A DNA stretch of 64,000 nt from Micromonospora sp. WMMD961 (GCF_029626145.1 NZ_JARUBJ010000002.1:6644501-6708500); one strand, 5' to 3'; shown: positions 25,811 to 36,808, numbered from the stretch's first letter. The notes: generated by a model from the sequence alone, not told the origin. Program-made: numbers and translations.

Positions 25811-26827
25811 TCAGTACATCGAGAGATGAACATGGTTCGTGTGGGACGCGGCGGGACTGCCGCTGCCGCTGTACGAGCGCCACCCGGTGCCGGGATGCCA
25901 GATCTGCCGGTACCAGATCACGTAGAGCACGCCCAGACGGTCGGCGTTGCGCACGTGCCAGGCGGCCAGGCTGTCCCCGTACGCCTTGTCGCCGCCGGTC
26001 GCGTTCTTGTCCTCGAAGCCGTTCGTGGCGGCCGAGAAGTCGCAGGCCCGCCCCTTCGGGTGCTCGCCGCCACCACCGCTGCGCTTGCAGGAGGCGTGCC
26101 GCTTGTAGCCGGCCGCCTGGGTCTGCTTGAGTGCGTTCAGGGTGCGCGGGGTGATGCAGCCGGACGTGGTCGGGTCCTTCACCGAACACGACTCCGACGG
26201 CCAGGACCCGTCCGAGTTACGCGGAGCCGGCGTCGCCGAGGCGGAACTGCCGCCACTGAAACCGCTGCTGCTGCCCGAGCTGACCTCGGCGAGCGCGGCC
26301 TCGGCCTCCTTCTTCTTCTTCGCCATCACGGCGAGTTGCTTCTGCTGCTCGCGGACCTCGGTGTCGATGGCGAGCTTGGCCTGCTGCGCCTGCTGCTTGG
26401 CCTCGACGAGGTCACGCAGCCGCTTGGCATCGCGCTGGGCCATCATGTCGAGGTCGCTCACGCGTTCCAGGAACGCCTGCGGGGTGCTGGTGTTGAGCAA
26501 CATCGTCGCCGGGGTGAGCCGGCCGACCCGGTACGACTGTGCGGCCACCTCGCCCACCTGGGCGGTCAGCCCGACCAGTCGACCCTCGACCGTGGTCAGC
26601 TCACCGGCCAGCGCCGTCTGGCGACGCTTGGAGTTGTCCAGTTTGGCCTTCGCCTCGATGTGCCCCTTGGCGGTCAACTCCAACGCGTCCTGGAGCTTCT
26701 TGCTGCCACCCTCGCCCGGCTCCGCGTACGCGGGCACGGCGGCGCCCCCGAGCACCAGCGCGGCGGTGGCGAGCAGAGCGAACAGGGCGCGGCGACCGAG
26801 CCGCGGGCGAAGCCTGGTCCTGGGCAC
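25811..26827 (-). CDS. Secreted coiled-coil protein with an M15/ARB-07466-like C-terminal domain
   Basis: A 338-residue exported protein (signal peptide to about residue 35, AYA). Residues ~40-185 are a Lys/Glu/Gln-rich coiled coil like NlpC- or EnvC-associated helices. A Ser/Gly linker follows. The C-terminal domain holds GGGEHPKGRACDFSA and SHTNHVHLSMY, His/Asp spacing that recalls zinc-dependent D-Ala peptidases of the VanY/M15 group and the ARB-07466 family. It is probably a cell-wall hydrolase or its regulator. GTG 26827 has GGAAGGA upstream. Confidence 0.85.
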   Translation of the reverse strand: MPRTRLRPRLGRRALFALLATAALVLGGAAVPAYAEPGEGGSKKLQDALELTAKGHIEAKAKLDNSKRRQTALAGELTTVEGRLVGLTAQVGEVAAQSYRVGRLTPATMLLNTSTPQAFLERVSDLDMMAQRDAKRLRDLVEAKQQAQQAKLAIDTEVREQQKQLAVMAKKKKEAEAALAEVSSGSSSGFSGGSSASATPAPRNSDGSWPSESCSVKDPTTSGCITPRTLNALKQTQAAGYKRHASCKRSGGGGEHPKGRACDFSAATNGFEDKNATGGDKAYGDSLAAWHVRNADRLGVLYVIWYRQIWHPGTGWRSYSGSGSPAASHTNHVHLSMY

Positions 26828-27022
26828 GCAAGCGTCCTTCCGTCGACCGCCGGCCCCCGGTGAACCAACTGCGCGGCGGCGTCCCCGCCGGCGCCGGTCG
26901 GCGGCCTGCTGGCGGGAGACCGCCGGTCACGATACCGGACGGCGGCCTGCTGACCAGCCCCCTGACCACCGGGCCGCCCAGATGTCGACGCAGCGTTCCA
27001 GCGCCGTCGCGCAGTGCGCCGA

Positions 27023-27832
27023 TCAGCTGTCGAGGAGGGCGTCGCGTACCTCGGCCCAGACCTGCTCGTTGGCGGCGACGAGCAGACCACGGCCGTCGTC
27101 GGCCGGGTGGTAGTCGGCCCCGTCGAACCGGCGGGCGACGCCACCGGCGGCGCGGACCAGCAGGGTGCCCGGGGCATGGTCCCACGGCAGGGTGCGCCAG
27201 AACAGGACGAACTGCTGCTCGCCGGTGAGGATGTCCAGATACTCGCGGCCGGCGCAGTGCTGGCCGGGCAGCAGCTCACCGAGTTGCCGGCCGCCGGCGC
27301 GGACCCGGTCCCGGGTCTCCGGCGGCAGGAACCGGGTCATCGCCGCCCCGCGCAGCTCGCCGAGCGGCGGAGGCGTGGCGGTGCGGTCCACCGGCCGGCC
27401 GTTGAGCAGGGTGCCGTCGTCGGCAGACCCGACGGCGAGGGTGTCGGCGAGCGGGTCGAGGATCCAGCCGGCGGCCGGTCGTCCGTCGGTCAGCAGCGAC
27501 ACCATCAGGGCGAACGGCCGGCGACCGGCCGCGAAGTTGGCGGTGCCGTCGACCGGGTCGACCAACCAGACGTCCCCGCCGTCGCTCAGGTGCCGCAGCA
27601 GCCCCGGGTCGTCGGCGACGCCCTCCTCGCCGACCACCATCGAGCCCGGCCGCAGCCGGCGCAACCCCGCCGACAGCAACTCCTCGGCCCGGCGGTCGGC
27701 GACGGTGACCACCTCACCGGGTGCCTTCTCCGACACGTCCTCGTCGTCGAGCTTGCGGAACAGGGGCACCACGACCTGGTCGGCGGCCTCGCGGAGGAGG
27801 TCGCCAACATCGTCGAGCAGGGTGTCAGCCAC
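27023..27832 (-). CDS. Inositol monophosphatase family protein
   Basis: A 269-residue phosphatase. Metal-site motifs: VGEEG near residue 67, WLVDPVDGTANF near 90 and PWDHAPGTLL near 215, the complete IMPase signature set. Substrates in the family include inositol phosphate, histidinol phosphate and PAP. GTG 27832 lies inside the end of the upstream receiver gene (eight-base overlap), so it is translated from the same operon as the histidine kinase and receivers, which is unusual company for an IMPase. Confidence 0.92.
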   Translation of the reverse strand: MADTLLDDVGDLLREAADQVVVPLFRKLDDEDVSEKAPGEVVTVADRRAEELLSAGLRRLRPGSMVVGEEGVADDPGLLRHLSDGGDVWLVDPVDGTANFAAGRRPFALMVSLLTDGRPAAGWILDPLADTLAVGSADDGTLLNGRPVDRTATPPPLGELRGAAMTRFLPPETRDRVRAGGRQLGELLPGQHCAGREYLDILTGEQQFVLFWRTLPWDHAPGTLLVRAAGGVARRFDGADYHPADDGRGLLVAANEQVWAEVRDALLDS

Positions 27833-28273
27833 GCGGCGGCAGCTTGACCACGCTGACGAAGAACTCGTCGATCTGGCGGACCACCGAGATGAAGCGCTCG
27901 AAGTCCACCGGCTTGGTCACGTAGGCGTTGGCGTGCAGCTGGTAGCTGCGCAGGATGTCCTCGTCGGCCTGCGAGGTGGTCAGCACGACCACCGGGATCC
28001 GACGCAGCTCCTCGTCCTTCTTGATCTCTTCCAGCACCTCCCGGCCGTCCCGGCGGGGCAGGTTGAGGTCGAGCAGGATCAGGTCCGGCGCCACCGCGTC
28101 GGCGTACTGGCCCTCCTGCCGCAGGTAGGCGAGCGCCTCGGCGCCGTCGGAGACGACGGTCAGCCGGTTGCGCAGCTTGTGCTCCTCGAACGCCTCCTGG
28201 GTCATCAACACGTCACCCGGATCGTCCTCGACGAGCAGGACCTCGATCGGGCTCTTGCCATCCGCCGGCGCGG

Positions 28274-28277
<4 letters not shown>
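27825..28277 (-). CDS. Single-domain response regulator (Rcp1-like)
   Basis: A 150-residue receiver without an output domain. VLLVEDDPGDVLMTQEAF supplies the acidic pair near residue 17, LILLDLNLPRRDG the phosphoacceptor Asp near 68, VLTTSQ the switch Thr and YVTKPV the Lys. The two-residue insertion and PGD context are those of Rcp1-type regulators that pair with phytochrome-like or CHASE3 kinases. ATG 28277 overlaps the kinase stop as ATGA, so it is very probably phosphorylated by that kinase. Confidence 0.93.
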
Positions 28278-30003
<1,726 letters not shown>

Positions 30004-30007
<4 letters not shown>

Positions 30008-31332
30008 CGGCCACCACCCCGGCTGACCAGCAGCATGGCCACGTCGTCGGAGAGCGCGCCGCCGTTGAGCCGCTCCGCCCGACCGACCAGCCAGGCCGGC
30101 AACTCGGGCAGCGACACCGACCGGTTGGCCGGCTCGTCGAGGAGCCCGGTCAACCCCGGTACGTCGAGGCGTTCGTTGCCCTCGCCCACCCGCCCCTCGA
30201 TGAGGCCGTCGGTGTACATCAGCAGGGACCAGTCATCGTTGTCGAACTCCACGTCGTAGGCGATCGGCCGGCGGGGTCGTACGCCCAGCAGTCGGCCGCC
30301 GGGTGCGGGCACCGGGGTGACCCGGCCACCGGAGAGCAACAGCGGTGGCGGATGCCCGGCGAGTCGGACGGTGGCCCGGTTGGCGTCCAGGTCGAGTCTG
30401 ACGGTGGCCACCGTAGCGAAGATCTCCTGGAGGCGGCGCTCGCTCATCAGCACCTGCTCCAGCGCGGGCAGCACCTCGTCGTCCGGCACTCCGGCGAGCA
30501 CGAGGGCCCGCCAGGCCACCCGCAGCTCGACACCGAGTGCGGCCTCGTCCACCCCGTGCCCGCAGACGTCGCCGACGATCAGGTCGAGGCGGTCCGGGCG
30601 GGTCTGCACCACGTCGAAGAAGTCCCCGCCGATCAGCGCGGCGTGCCGGCCGGGCCGGTAGAAGGTGTGCACCGCCACCTGATCGGTCGTCATCAGCGGC
30701 TGCGGCAGCAGGCCGCGTTCGAGGCGGGCCGACTCGGCCTGACGCAGCTCGACCTCGCGCAACCGGCGGGCGTTCTCGTCGGCGCGCTTGCGCTCCACCG
30801 CGTAGCGCAGCGCCCGGGTCAGCAACACCCCGTCGACCTGGCCCTTGACCAGGTAGTCCTGCGCACCCTCGGCGACCGCTACGACGCCCAGGTGCTCGTC
30901 CGAGCGGCCGGTGAGCACACAGACCGCAGCGCCGCTCGACATCTCCAGCACCTGGCGCAGCCCGTCCAGCCCCTGCGCGTCGGGCAGGCCCAGGTCGAGC
31001 AGGACACAGTCCACGTCGCCGATCCGCTGCCGCGCCTCCCGGAGGCTGGTGGCGACCAGCAGGTCGATCATCGAGTTCGTCTCGGCGAGCAACTCGGCGA
31101 CCAGGAACGCGTCGCCCTCGTCGTCCTCCACCAGCAGCACCCGCAACCGCTCTCCCGGTGGCAGGTTGGCGTGCCGCGCCAGGCCGCCGTGCGGGTACGG
31201 CACGACGGGGGAACCGGTCAGACCGGGTCCCCGGTTCGGCCGGGTCACCGCCGCGAGGCGCGGGAGTTCGCTGGTGATGTCGGGCTCCTTCCGAGTGCCC
31301 TGCTGATCCTGTATTAGACAACGGTCGCACAC
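30004..31332 (-). CDS. Receiver domain fused to PP2C-type SpoIIE phosphatase
   Basis: About 442 residues from GTG 31332. The receiver (VLLVEDDEGDAFLVAELL; phosphoacceptor in CVLLDLGLPDAQ) is followed by a short coiled region and a SpoIIE/RsbU-like phosphatase with IGGDFFDVV, LIVGDVCGHG and SDDVAMLLV. Such proteins usually dephosphorylate anti-sigma antagonists. The start is doubtful: GGAGG lies nine bases before 31332; a later GTG at 31248 has no ribosome site; and an internal AAGGAG stands six bases before an ATC codon at 31278. It is the first gene of an overlapping operon with a histidine kinase, a receiver and IMPase. Confidence 0.9.
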
Positions 31333-31497
31333 AACACGGTGCCTCCGGCGCGGGCGGGGAGGGGGATGGGCCTCGTCACTGCCCACCCGATGACGAACCG
31401 GGCGGCGGTCGAGGTAGGGCGTACCGGCCATCCCTTCGGCACGCGCCGAGGGGCAGGATGGTGCCACCCCAGGCCCCACCACCCCCGAGGAGTTCCC

Positions 31498-33927
31498 GTG
31501 GGCGCACCCACCACCCCGGTCACGACGGGCACGCCGCCCGGCCCGACTTTGGGCGTACCCCCGGCCGACCGTGCCCTGGCCAGACCTCACCGGCGGCTCG
31601 TGGCCGCCGCGGCGGCGCTGGTCGCGCTGGCCGCCGTCGGTGCCGGCAGCCTGCTCGACCTGCGCACCCCGGCGCCGAAGCCGGCGGACGCGCCGGCTGG
31701 TGAGTTCAGCGCCGGCCGGGCGTACGCGGACGTCCAGGTGATCGCGGCCCGGACGCACGTCGCCGGCAGCGCGGCCAACGACCAGGTGCGCGCGCACCTC
31801 GAGCAGCAGTTGCGCGGGCTGGGCCTGGAGACCGAGGTGCAGGACACGGTGGCACCGGAGGCCGGCCAGCTCAGCGGGGCGGCGGGCGGGACGACACTGG
31901 CCCGCGTGCGCAACGTGGTGGCCCGGCTGCCCGGCACCGCGTCGACGGGCCGGATATTCCTGGTCGCCCACTACGACTCGGTACAGACCGGGCCGGGCGG
32001 CAACGACGACGCCGCCGGCACCTCGGCCATCCTGGAGGTGGCCCGCGCGCTCAGCACCGGCCCTCGCCCGCGCAACGACATCGTCTTCGTGCTGACCGAC
32101 GCCGAGGAGGCGTGCCTGTGCGGCGCGTCGGCGTTCGCCGCCAGTCACCCGCTGGCCGCCGACGGCGGAGTGGTGCTGAACCTGGAGGCCCGGGGCTCCA
32201 CCGGCCCGGTGATCATGTTCGAGACGTCCCGGAACAACGCGAAGCTGGTCGACGTCTTCGGCCGGGCCGCCCCGCATCCGGTCGGCACCTCGTTCGCGGT
32301 GGAGATCTACCGCGCGCTGCCCAACGACACCGACTTCACCGCCTTCCTGGACCAGAAGTTCGTCGGGCTGAACTCGGCGTACATCGACGGCGGTGCGATC
32401 TACCACACACCGCTGGACACTCCGGCAGCGATGGACCGGGGCAGCCTCCAACAGCACGGGGACAACGCGCTGGGTCTCGCTCGGGAGTTCGGTGCGGTCG
32501 ACCTGACCGACCTGCGCTCCGGACACGACGCGACCTACTTCCCGGTCCCCGGTGGCCTGGTCCGCTACCCGGGCACGCTCACCCTGCCGCTGGCCCTGCT
32601 CGCGGTGATCGCGGTGGCGGCCCTGGGCTGGCTGACCCGGCGCAGTGGCCGGGCCAGCATCGGTCGGCTGGCCGCCGGCTTCGCGCTGGCCCTGGTGCCG
32701 ATCGTCGCCGCGCCGGTCGCCGCCCAACTGCTCTGGCTGGCGATCACCACGATCCGACCGGGGTACGCCGAACTGCTCGACCCGTACCGACCGATCTGGT
32801 ACCGGCTGGCCGTCCTGGCGCTCGCCGCCGCCATCCTGTTCACCTGGTACGCGCTGACCCGCCGCCGGATCGGCCCGGCCGCGCTCGCCGTCGGCGGTCT
32901 GGCCTGGCTGGCGCTGCTCGGGGTGCTGCTCGCCGTGGCGGTGCCGGGAGGGGCGTACCTCACCACACTGCCGGCGCTGGCCGGCGCCCTCGGCGGGCTG
33001 GTCGCGCTGCGTACCCGGCAGACCGGACCGTGGCCGGTGGTGGCGGTGACCGCCGCCGCGGCCGTCGGTGTGGTCATCCTGCTGCCCACCGTGGTGCTGC
33101 TCTTCCCCGCGCTGGGGATGGGCATGGGCGGGGTGGCCGCGCTGGTCGCGGTGCTGCTCGGCCTGACCGCCCTGCCGGTGGTCGACCTGCTGCACCCGCA
33201 GGCCGGTGGCCAGCGCGGGCTGCTGGCGCTGCGGGCCCGGCGGCTCGGTGCGCTCCCGGCCGGGGCCGCCGCCGTGGCGGCGGTGGTGCTCGCCGGGGTC
33301 GGGCTGGCCGTCGACCGCTTCGACGCCGCGCACCCAGCGCCCACCCACCTGATGTACGCGATGGACGCCGGCACCGGTCAGGCCCGTTGGCTCAGCCACG
33401 AGAGTGACCCGCAGCCGTGGACGGACGGCTACGTGGACGGGACGACCGACGTCGGCGACGACTTCCCCGGACTCGGCGACGGTGAGCTGCGGGCCGGGCC
33501 GGCGCAGGCGGCGAACCTGCCCGCCCCGAAGCTGGAGGTGCTCTCCGACACCCGCTCCGGTGACGAACGGCTGGTGCGGGTGCGTGTCCTCCCGCAGCGC
33601 CCGGTCCGCCTGCTCACGCTGCATGTGAACGGACCGACGGCGGTGACGTCGGCGACGGTGAACGGACGACAGTTCGATGTTGCCCGGACGGCGACTCAGA
33701 AGCCCTGGGGCTTCGGCGTGGTGTTCCACGCGCCGCCAGCGGAGGGGGTCGAGATCACGCTGACCATGTACCCGAGCCCCGCTGACGGCCCGGTCGCGCT
33801 GCGGGTTATGGACGCCAGTGACGGCCTGGACGCGCTGCCCGGCTTCCGCCCCCGGCCACCCGCCGTCGGCGTCGTGGGGTCGCACAGCTCGGAGATGTTG
33901 GCGGTCGCCCGCACCTACCCCGTCTGA
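31498..33927 (+). CDS. M28 family membrane-bound zinc aminopeptidase
   Basis: An 809-residue protein. A first membrane helix at about residues 35-55 is followed by an exported M28 peptidase domain with zinc-ligand motifs VAHYDSVQTGPGGNDDAAG (near residue 155) and LTDAEEACLCG (near 200), and YHTPLDTP near 305. Seven or eight membrane helices follow (about 360-610), then a C-terminal extracellular beta-rich domain. This is the known plan of actinobacterial M28 membrane peptidases. GTG 31498 has GAGGAG six bases upstream; the frame before it is low-complexity. It is divergent from the signalling operon. Confidence 0.92.
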   Translation: MGAPTTPVTTGTPPGPTLGVPPADRALARPHRRLVAAAAALVALAAVGAGSLLDLRTPAPKPADAPAGEFSAGRAYADVQVIAARTHVAGSAANDQVRAHLEQQLRGLGLETEVQDTVAPEAGQLSGAAGGTTLARVRNVVARLPGTASTGRIFLVAHYDSVQTGPGGNDDAAGTSAILEVARALSTGPRPRNDIVFVLTDAEEACLCGASAFAASHPLAADGGVVLNLEARGSTGPVIMFETSRNNAKLVDVFGRAAPHPVGTSFAVEIYRALPNDTDFTAFLDQKFVGLNSAYIDGGAIYHTPLDTPAAMDRGSLQQHGDNALGLAREFGAVDLTDLRSGHDATYFPVPGGLVRYPGTLTLPLALLAVIAVAALGWLTRRSGRASIGRLAAGFALALVPIVAAPVAAQLLWLAITTIRPGYAELLDPYRPIWYRLAVLALAAAILFTWYALTRRRIGPAALAVGGLAWLALLGVLLAVAVPGGAYLTTLPALAGALGGLVALRTRQTGPWPVVAVTAAAAVGVVILLPTVVLLFPALGMGMGGVAALVAVLLGLTALPVVDLLHPQAGGQRGLLALRARRLGALPAGAAAVAAVVLAGVGLAVDRFDAAHPAPTHLMYAMDAGTGQARWLSHESDPQPWTDGYVDGTTDVGDDFPGLGDGELRAGPAQAANLPAPKLEVLSDTRSGDERLVRVRVLPQRPVRLLTLHVNGPTAVTSATVNGRQFDVARTATQKPWGFGVVFHAPPAEGVEITLTMYPSPADGPVALRVMDASDGLDALPGFRPRPPAVGVVGSHSSEMLAVARTYPV

Positions 33928-33936
33928 CGCAGAGAA

Positions 33937-33975
33937 CGGTGGTCCGGCGCAACAATTCGCTCCGCCGGACCACCG
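33937..33975 (+). terminator. Hairpin after the M28 peptidase gene
   Basis: Perfect 13-base arms CGGTGGTCCGGCG and CGCCGGACCACCG with a 13-base loop, ten bases after the stop and before the end of the convergent accessory gene. Confidence 0.75.
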
Positions 33976-34005
33976 AACTATTCGTAGCGACCGAGATGCG
34001 GCGAA

Positions 34006-35229
34006 CTACCCCTCCAGGCGCGCCAACAATTCATTGCGCATAGGCCATGACTCGTCCGCGATGCACTCCGCCAGGCAGGCGAGCCCAAGTGCCAGCGGCC
34101 AGGAAACCGCCTGTCGATGCTGAAGGAGCATGTCAAGCGGTCGACTGGGATCCCAGAGCCGCCGGGGCGCCAGGCCGACGGGCATGAATTCGTGTACGTA
34201 GGAGCGCTCCACTCGCCGCGGTGACCGATCGAGCACCTGATCACCGGTAAGGTTCAGCAGAGTCACGGCGCAGAACTCGGGCATGGCTCCCCGGCTGATC
34301 CAGCGGCCGTGACCAATTAGGGAGCTGTCTGTTATCTCGCGTTCTACCAGGTGGCACTCTTCCCGCAGCTCGCGTTCGGCTCCGTTTATGACGATCCTCT
34401 GAATCGTCCAGTCCGCCGGGTTCCGAGGCACGTCCCTCGGTTCCAGTGCGCCTGAGCCGGACGGGGCAAGCAATCCGGGACTGCCGATGTTGTCCTCGGT
34501 TTGCGCGACCACGAGCAACTGTCCGTCTGTGGTGAAGGCCAGCGTCGACACACCGACCAGGTTCGCGAGACGACTGCGTTTGAAGGAGATCAGCCGGCCG
34601 TCCGAGTCGAGGATGAGGTCCCTTCCTCGAAGCGCTGGGCTCTTCCGCCCCACCTCCCAGATGTCCAACGGGGCGAGCAAGTTGCTGCACATGAAATCGA
34701 AATAGTGGCCCGCCCTCAGCTTGACGACATCCTCGCTCAACAGGTCCGCAGCCAGACAGAGCACACTGTCGTTATAGATCTTCCCCGTCCTCGAACGATG
34801 CGTCAGGAAGTCAAGCGACCACGTCTTCAGGTCACGAGGAAGCTTGTAGTCGGGCGACTGAACAATGGCCCGGATGGGCCGCTTACGCAGTTCGGCGTTC
34901 TCACGCGACAGCAGAATCCCAACGTCACGGGCGCTTTCCACACCTGACCCGAGGTCCACCGAATCGCCAACCACATCCCGGTAGGTGTCGCCCTTCCGCG
35001 GCTGAAATCGCACCTCTCGTGCACGGCGACGGTTGGCTCGGGTCTCCATGAGGGAGAGAGTAGCGCCGGCGAGGCCAGCAACCACACTGACTGGCCGTGG
35101 CAGGTTCACCAGGGATGTCGCCAGCCCGAACGAGGCTAGAGCCAGTCCCACGGTCGTCAGTCTGTAACGCCACAGCTTGTAGCGCCAGATGGCCGTCTTT
35201 GTCCTCACCGCTCTCTTAGGACCAAGCAT
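34006..35229 (-). CDS. Two-helix membrane protein with a degenerate Nudix-like domain
   Basis: A 407-residue protein I cannot assign with certainty. Residues ~25-65 form a hydrophobic hairpin of two helices flanked by Arg/Lys, with no signal peptide. A mixed alpha/beta domain follows, and near residue 290 INGAERELREECHL matches the RELxEE core of the Nudix box but lacks its leading Glu and the Gly after EE. This recalls two-TM/Nudix effector proteins reported around CBASS-type systems (SMODS-associated NUDIX), but no cyclic-nucleotide synthase is nearby. Codon usage is less GC3-biased than in the flanks, suggesting transfer. It looks monocistronic. Confidence 0.65.
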   Translation of the reverse strand: MLGPKRAVRTKTAIWRYKLWRYRLTTVGLALASFGLATSLVNLPRPVSVVAGLAGATLSLMETRANRRRAREVRFQPRKGDTYRDVVGDSVDLGSGVESARDVGILLSRENAELRKRPIRAIVQSPDYKLPRDLKTWSLDFLTHRSRTGKIYNDSVLCLAADLLSEDVVKLRAGHYFDFMCSNLLAPLDIWEVGRKSPALRGRDLILDSDGRLISFKRSRLANLVGVSTLAFTTDGQLLVVAQTEDNIGSPGLLAPSGSGALEPRDVPRNPADWTIQRIVINGAERELREECHLVEREITDSSLIGHGRWISRGAMPEFCAVTLLNLTGDQVLDRSPRRVERSYVHEFMPVGLAPRRLWDPSRPLDMLLQHRQAVSWPLALGLACLAECIADESWPMRNELLARLEG

Positions 35230-35534
35230 CCGCGCTCTCCGCCCGTTGTCACGCGCCTCGGAGGCTGCATCGTAGCGGCGGTCCGGAGCGCGTCGCGCGC
35301 TTGATGTTTCGCGCTTTACGGAGATTTGGGACAGTTCTGAACACGACTGGCCGTCAAGGTCGGATTGACAGTGCCCGAAGTCAGGAATCCGACTGGATGA
35401 CGCTGATTGCTTTTACGTCCAGACCTGCTGGCGGGCCGTCTCGCTGACGAAAATTGGCTGTTGGTTCGCGCTGGAAGGCCTCTGCGGACGGCAGGATGTT
35501 GGCTTGGTTCGATCTGGTGTGCGAGGCTTCGGCG
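35230..35534. other. Gene-free stretch between accessory genes
   Basis: This is the divergent spacer between the Nudix-like membrane protein and the GNAT gene, with lower GC than its surroundings. The inverted pair GTCAA...TTGAC (35353-35369 area) ends in a TTGACA that could be a -35 box, but I see no convincing -10 at the right distance. Short minus-strand frames here are non-conserved in appearance. Confidence 0.4.
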
Positions 35535-36029
35535 GTGACTGACCTCGGCATCCGCGCGGCCACTTCGGCTGATTCCGAATTCCTGGTCGACATGCTCGTG
35601 GAGGCCGTGAACTGGCTACCCGAGCGCAACTGGTCCCGCGAAGAGATCCTGGCGAACCCTGCGCTGGCCCACTACGTCTCCGGCTGGATGCGGCCAGACG
35701 ACTTCGGCCTGGTTGCGGTGGACCCGACTGATCGCCCGGTCGGCGCGGCCTGGTTCCGGTACCTGACCGCCGCCGATCCGGGCTACGGGTACGTGAGTGA
35801 CGACGTGCCAGAACTGACCATCGGCGTGGTGGAATCCTGGCGGGGCCGGGGTGTGGGCCGGGTGCTTCTGCGCGCTGTTCTGGACGCCGCACGAGCACGC
35901 GGCATCCGCACTGTGTCGCTGAGCGTGGAGCGGGCGAACTTCGCCGCGCGGCTGTACGCCGCCGAAGGCTTCCGCACTGTCGAGTCTTTCGAGGACGCGG
36001 ACACGATGGTCGCCGAGATCGGGGGCTGA
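35535..36029 (+). CDS. GNAT family N-acetyltransferase
   Basis: A 164-residue acetyltransferase. The acetyl-CoA loop VVESWRGRGVGRVLLRAVLDAA lies near residue 95, preceded by the beta-4 strand ELTIGV and followed by LSVERANFAARLYAAEGF, the family's C-terminal pattern. GTG 35535 (MTDLGIRAATSAD) is chosen as the natural domain start; an in-frame start at 35454 would add 27 residues. The substrate is unknown. It is the first gene on the right side of the divergent spacer in the accessory region. Confidence 0.85.
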   Translation: MTDLGIRAATSADSEFLVDMLVEAVNWLPERNWSREEILANPALAHYVSGWMRPDDFGLVAVDPTDRPVGAAWFRYLTAADPGYGYVSDDVPELTIGVVESWRGRGVGRVLLRAVLDAARARGIRTVSLSVERANFAARLYAAEGFRTVESFEDADTMVAEIGG

Positions 36030-36060
36030 CCCCGCTCGCTCAGCAGCGGATACTTCCCGC

Positions 36061-36404
36061 ATGACTCTGGCACCGTCACGTACCCATCTCGTTGACGCGC
36101 GCTCATGCTTCCTGGTGCTGGCGGGCTGGTACGTGGCCGTCGTCGTGTCGTTCGGCCTGTTCCTCAGCACGCTCTCGGGTCGGTCACGGCAGGCTGCGGC
36201 GAGGTATGCGACTCCGAACGGTCGCGGGCGCTGCTCTTCGGGCTCCACGTGGCCATGCCCGCGCTGTTCCTCGCGTTGCTGCTCAGCCTGGCGATGCTCG
36301 CGGTGCTCGTCACCCGTATCCGGATCCGCTCGTCGGCAGTGGTGGGCAGCCTGTCCGCTGCGCTTCCGCTGGTCGTCTGCGGCTTCCTCGCCGCCAGCCT
36401 CTGA
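36061..36404 (+). pseudogene. Small membrane protein gene broken by a frameshift
   Basis: ATG 36061 opens a frame encoding a membrane helix (SCFLVLAGWYVAVVVSFGLF) and then turns Arg/Ser-rich. From about 36180 a second frame carries on in the same direction with RALLFGLHVAMPALFLALL and further hydrophobic segments to a TGA at 36404. Joined, they give a coherent protein of about 113 residues with three helices. The switch falls in CTCTCGGGTCGGTCACGG, where TCGG is nearly duplicated, so a small insertion is the likely lesion. A sequencing error is the alternative. Confidence 0.55.
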
Positions 36405-36419
36405 CCGCCACCGCTCGCC

Positions 36420-36593
36420 TCAGATCAGCCGCTGGATGCGGATCTTCGGACGCTCGTTCCGCAGGTGGCCGTGTTTGTGCTGGCGGATCTGCTCGTCCCA
36501 GACCTCCTGGTCGTAGTCGGGGTCCGGCGGGATCCACCTGTGGGAGCCGTCGCTGTAGTGGAACTTCTCGTCACCCCGCCGGAGGATGCTCAT
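36420..36593 (-). CDS. 57-residue protein, last gene of a coupled small-gene operon
   Basis: It encodes MSILRRGDEKFHYSDGSHRW and a charged remainder with PPDPDYDQEVWDEQ and a basic end. No known domain is recognised. ATG 36593 overlaps the stop of the preceding gene as ATGA; an alternative in-frame ATG exists at 36602. The composition (acidic middle, His/Lys/Arg end) looks like a genuine small soluble protein. Function unknown. Confidence 0.6.
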   Translation of the reverse strand: MSILRRGDEKFHYSDGSHRWIPPDPDYDQEVWDEQIRQHKHGHLRNERPKIRIQRLI

Positions 36594-36808
36594 CGGGTCC
36601 AACCGAGGAAGCGACGGTGCAGAACCCCTGCCGGCACCCAGGTCAGATCCTGCGAGGCGCAGACCAGTTGAGCACCCATATAGAGCGCTAGGGAGACGGC
36701 TGCGCCCTCGTATTCAGCGCGTAGTTCTTGCTGTCGCGTCTGGCAGGGCCAAGGCGCGTTGCAGCCTCCGCAGGTCCAGATCGGCATCACCGGGCCGTGG
36801 GTGGTCAC
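36590..36808 (-). CDS. Small Cys-rich protein with a CxxC...PWPC motif
   Basis: A 72-residue protein with WTCGGCNAPWPCQTRQQELR near residue 12, a probable zinc-binding knuckle, followed by one helix (YEGAAVSLALYMGAQLV) and VPAGVLHRRFLGWTR. Similar small proteins recur in Streptomyces and Micromonosporaceae, often near XRE regulators, and have no assigned function. GTG 36808 overlaps the upstream gene's stop as GTGA, and its own stop overlaps the next start, so translation is coupled on both sides. Confidence 0.7.
   Translation of the reverse strand: MTTHGPVMPIWTCGGCNAPWPCQTRQQELRAEYEGAAVSLALYMGAQLVCASQDLTWVPAGVLHRRFLGWTR

Noticed and set aside
23933..26863. 976-codon plus-strand frame over the kinase start, spermidine-synthase-like and coiled-coil genes
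   Set aside because: It runs antisense across three recognised genes and their spacers, is Arg/Gly/His-rich and has no motif.
31333..33885. Minus-strand frame extending the receiver-PP2C gene far upstream
   Set aside because: The extension is antisense to the M28 peptidase and of low-complexity composition; only the part after 31332 is credible.
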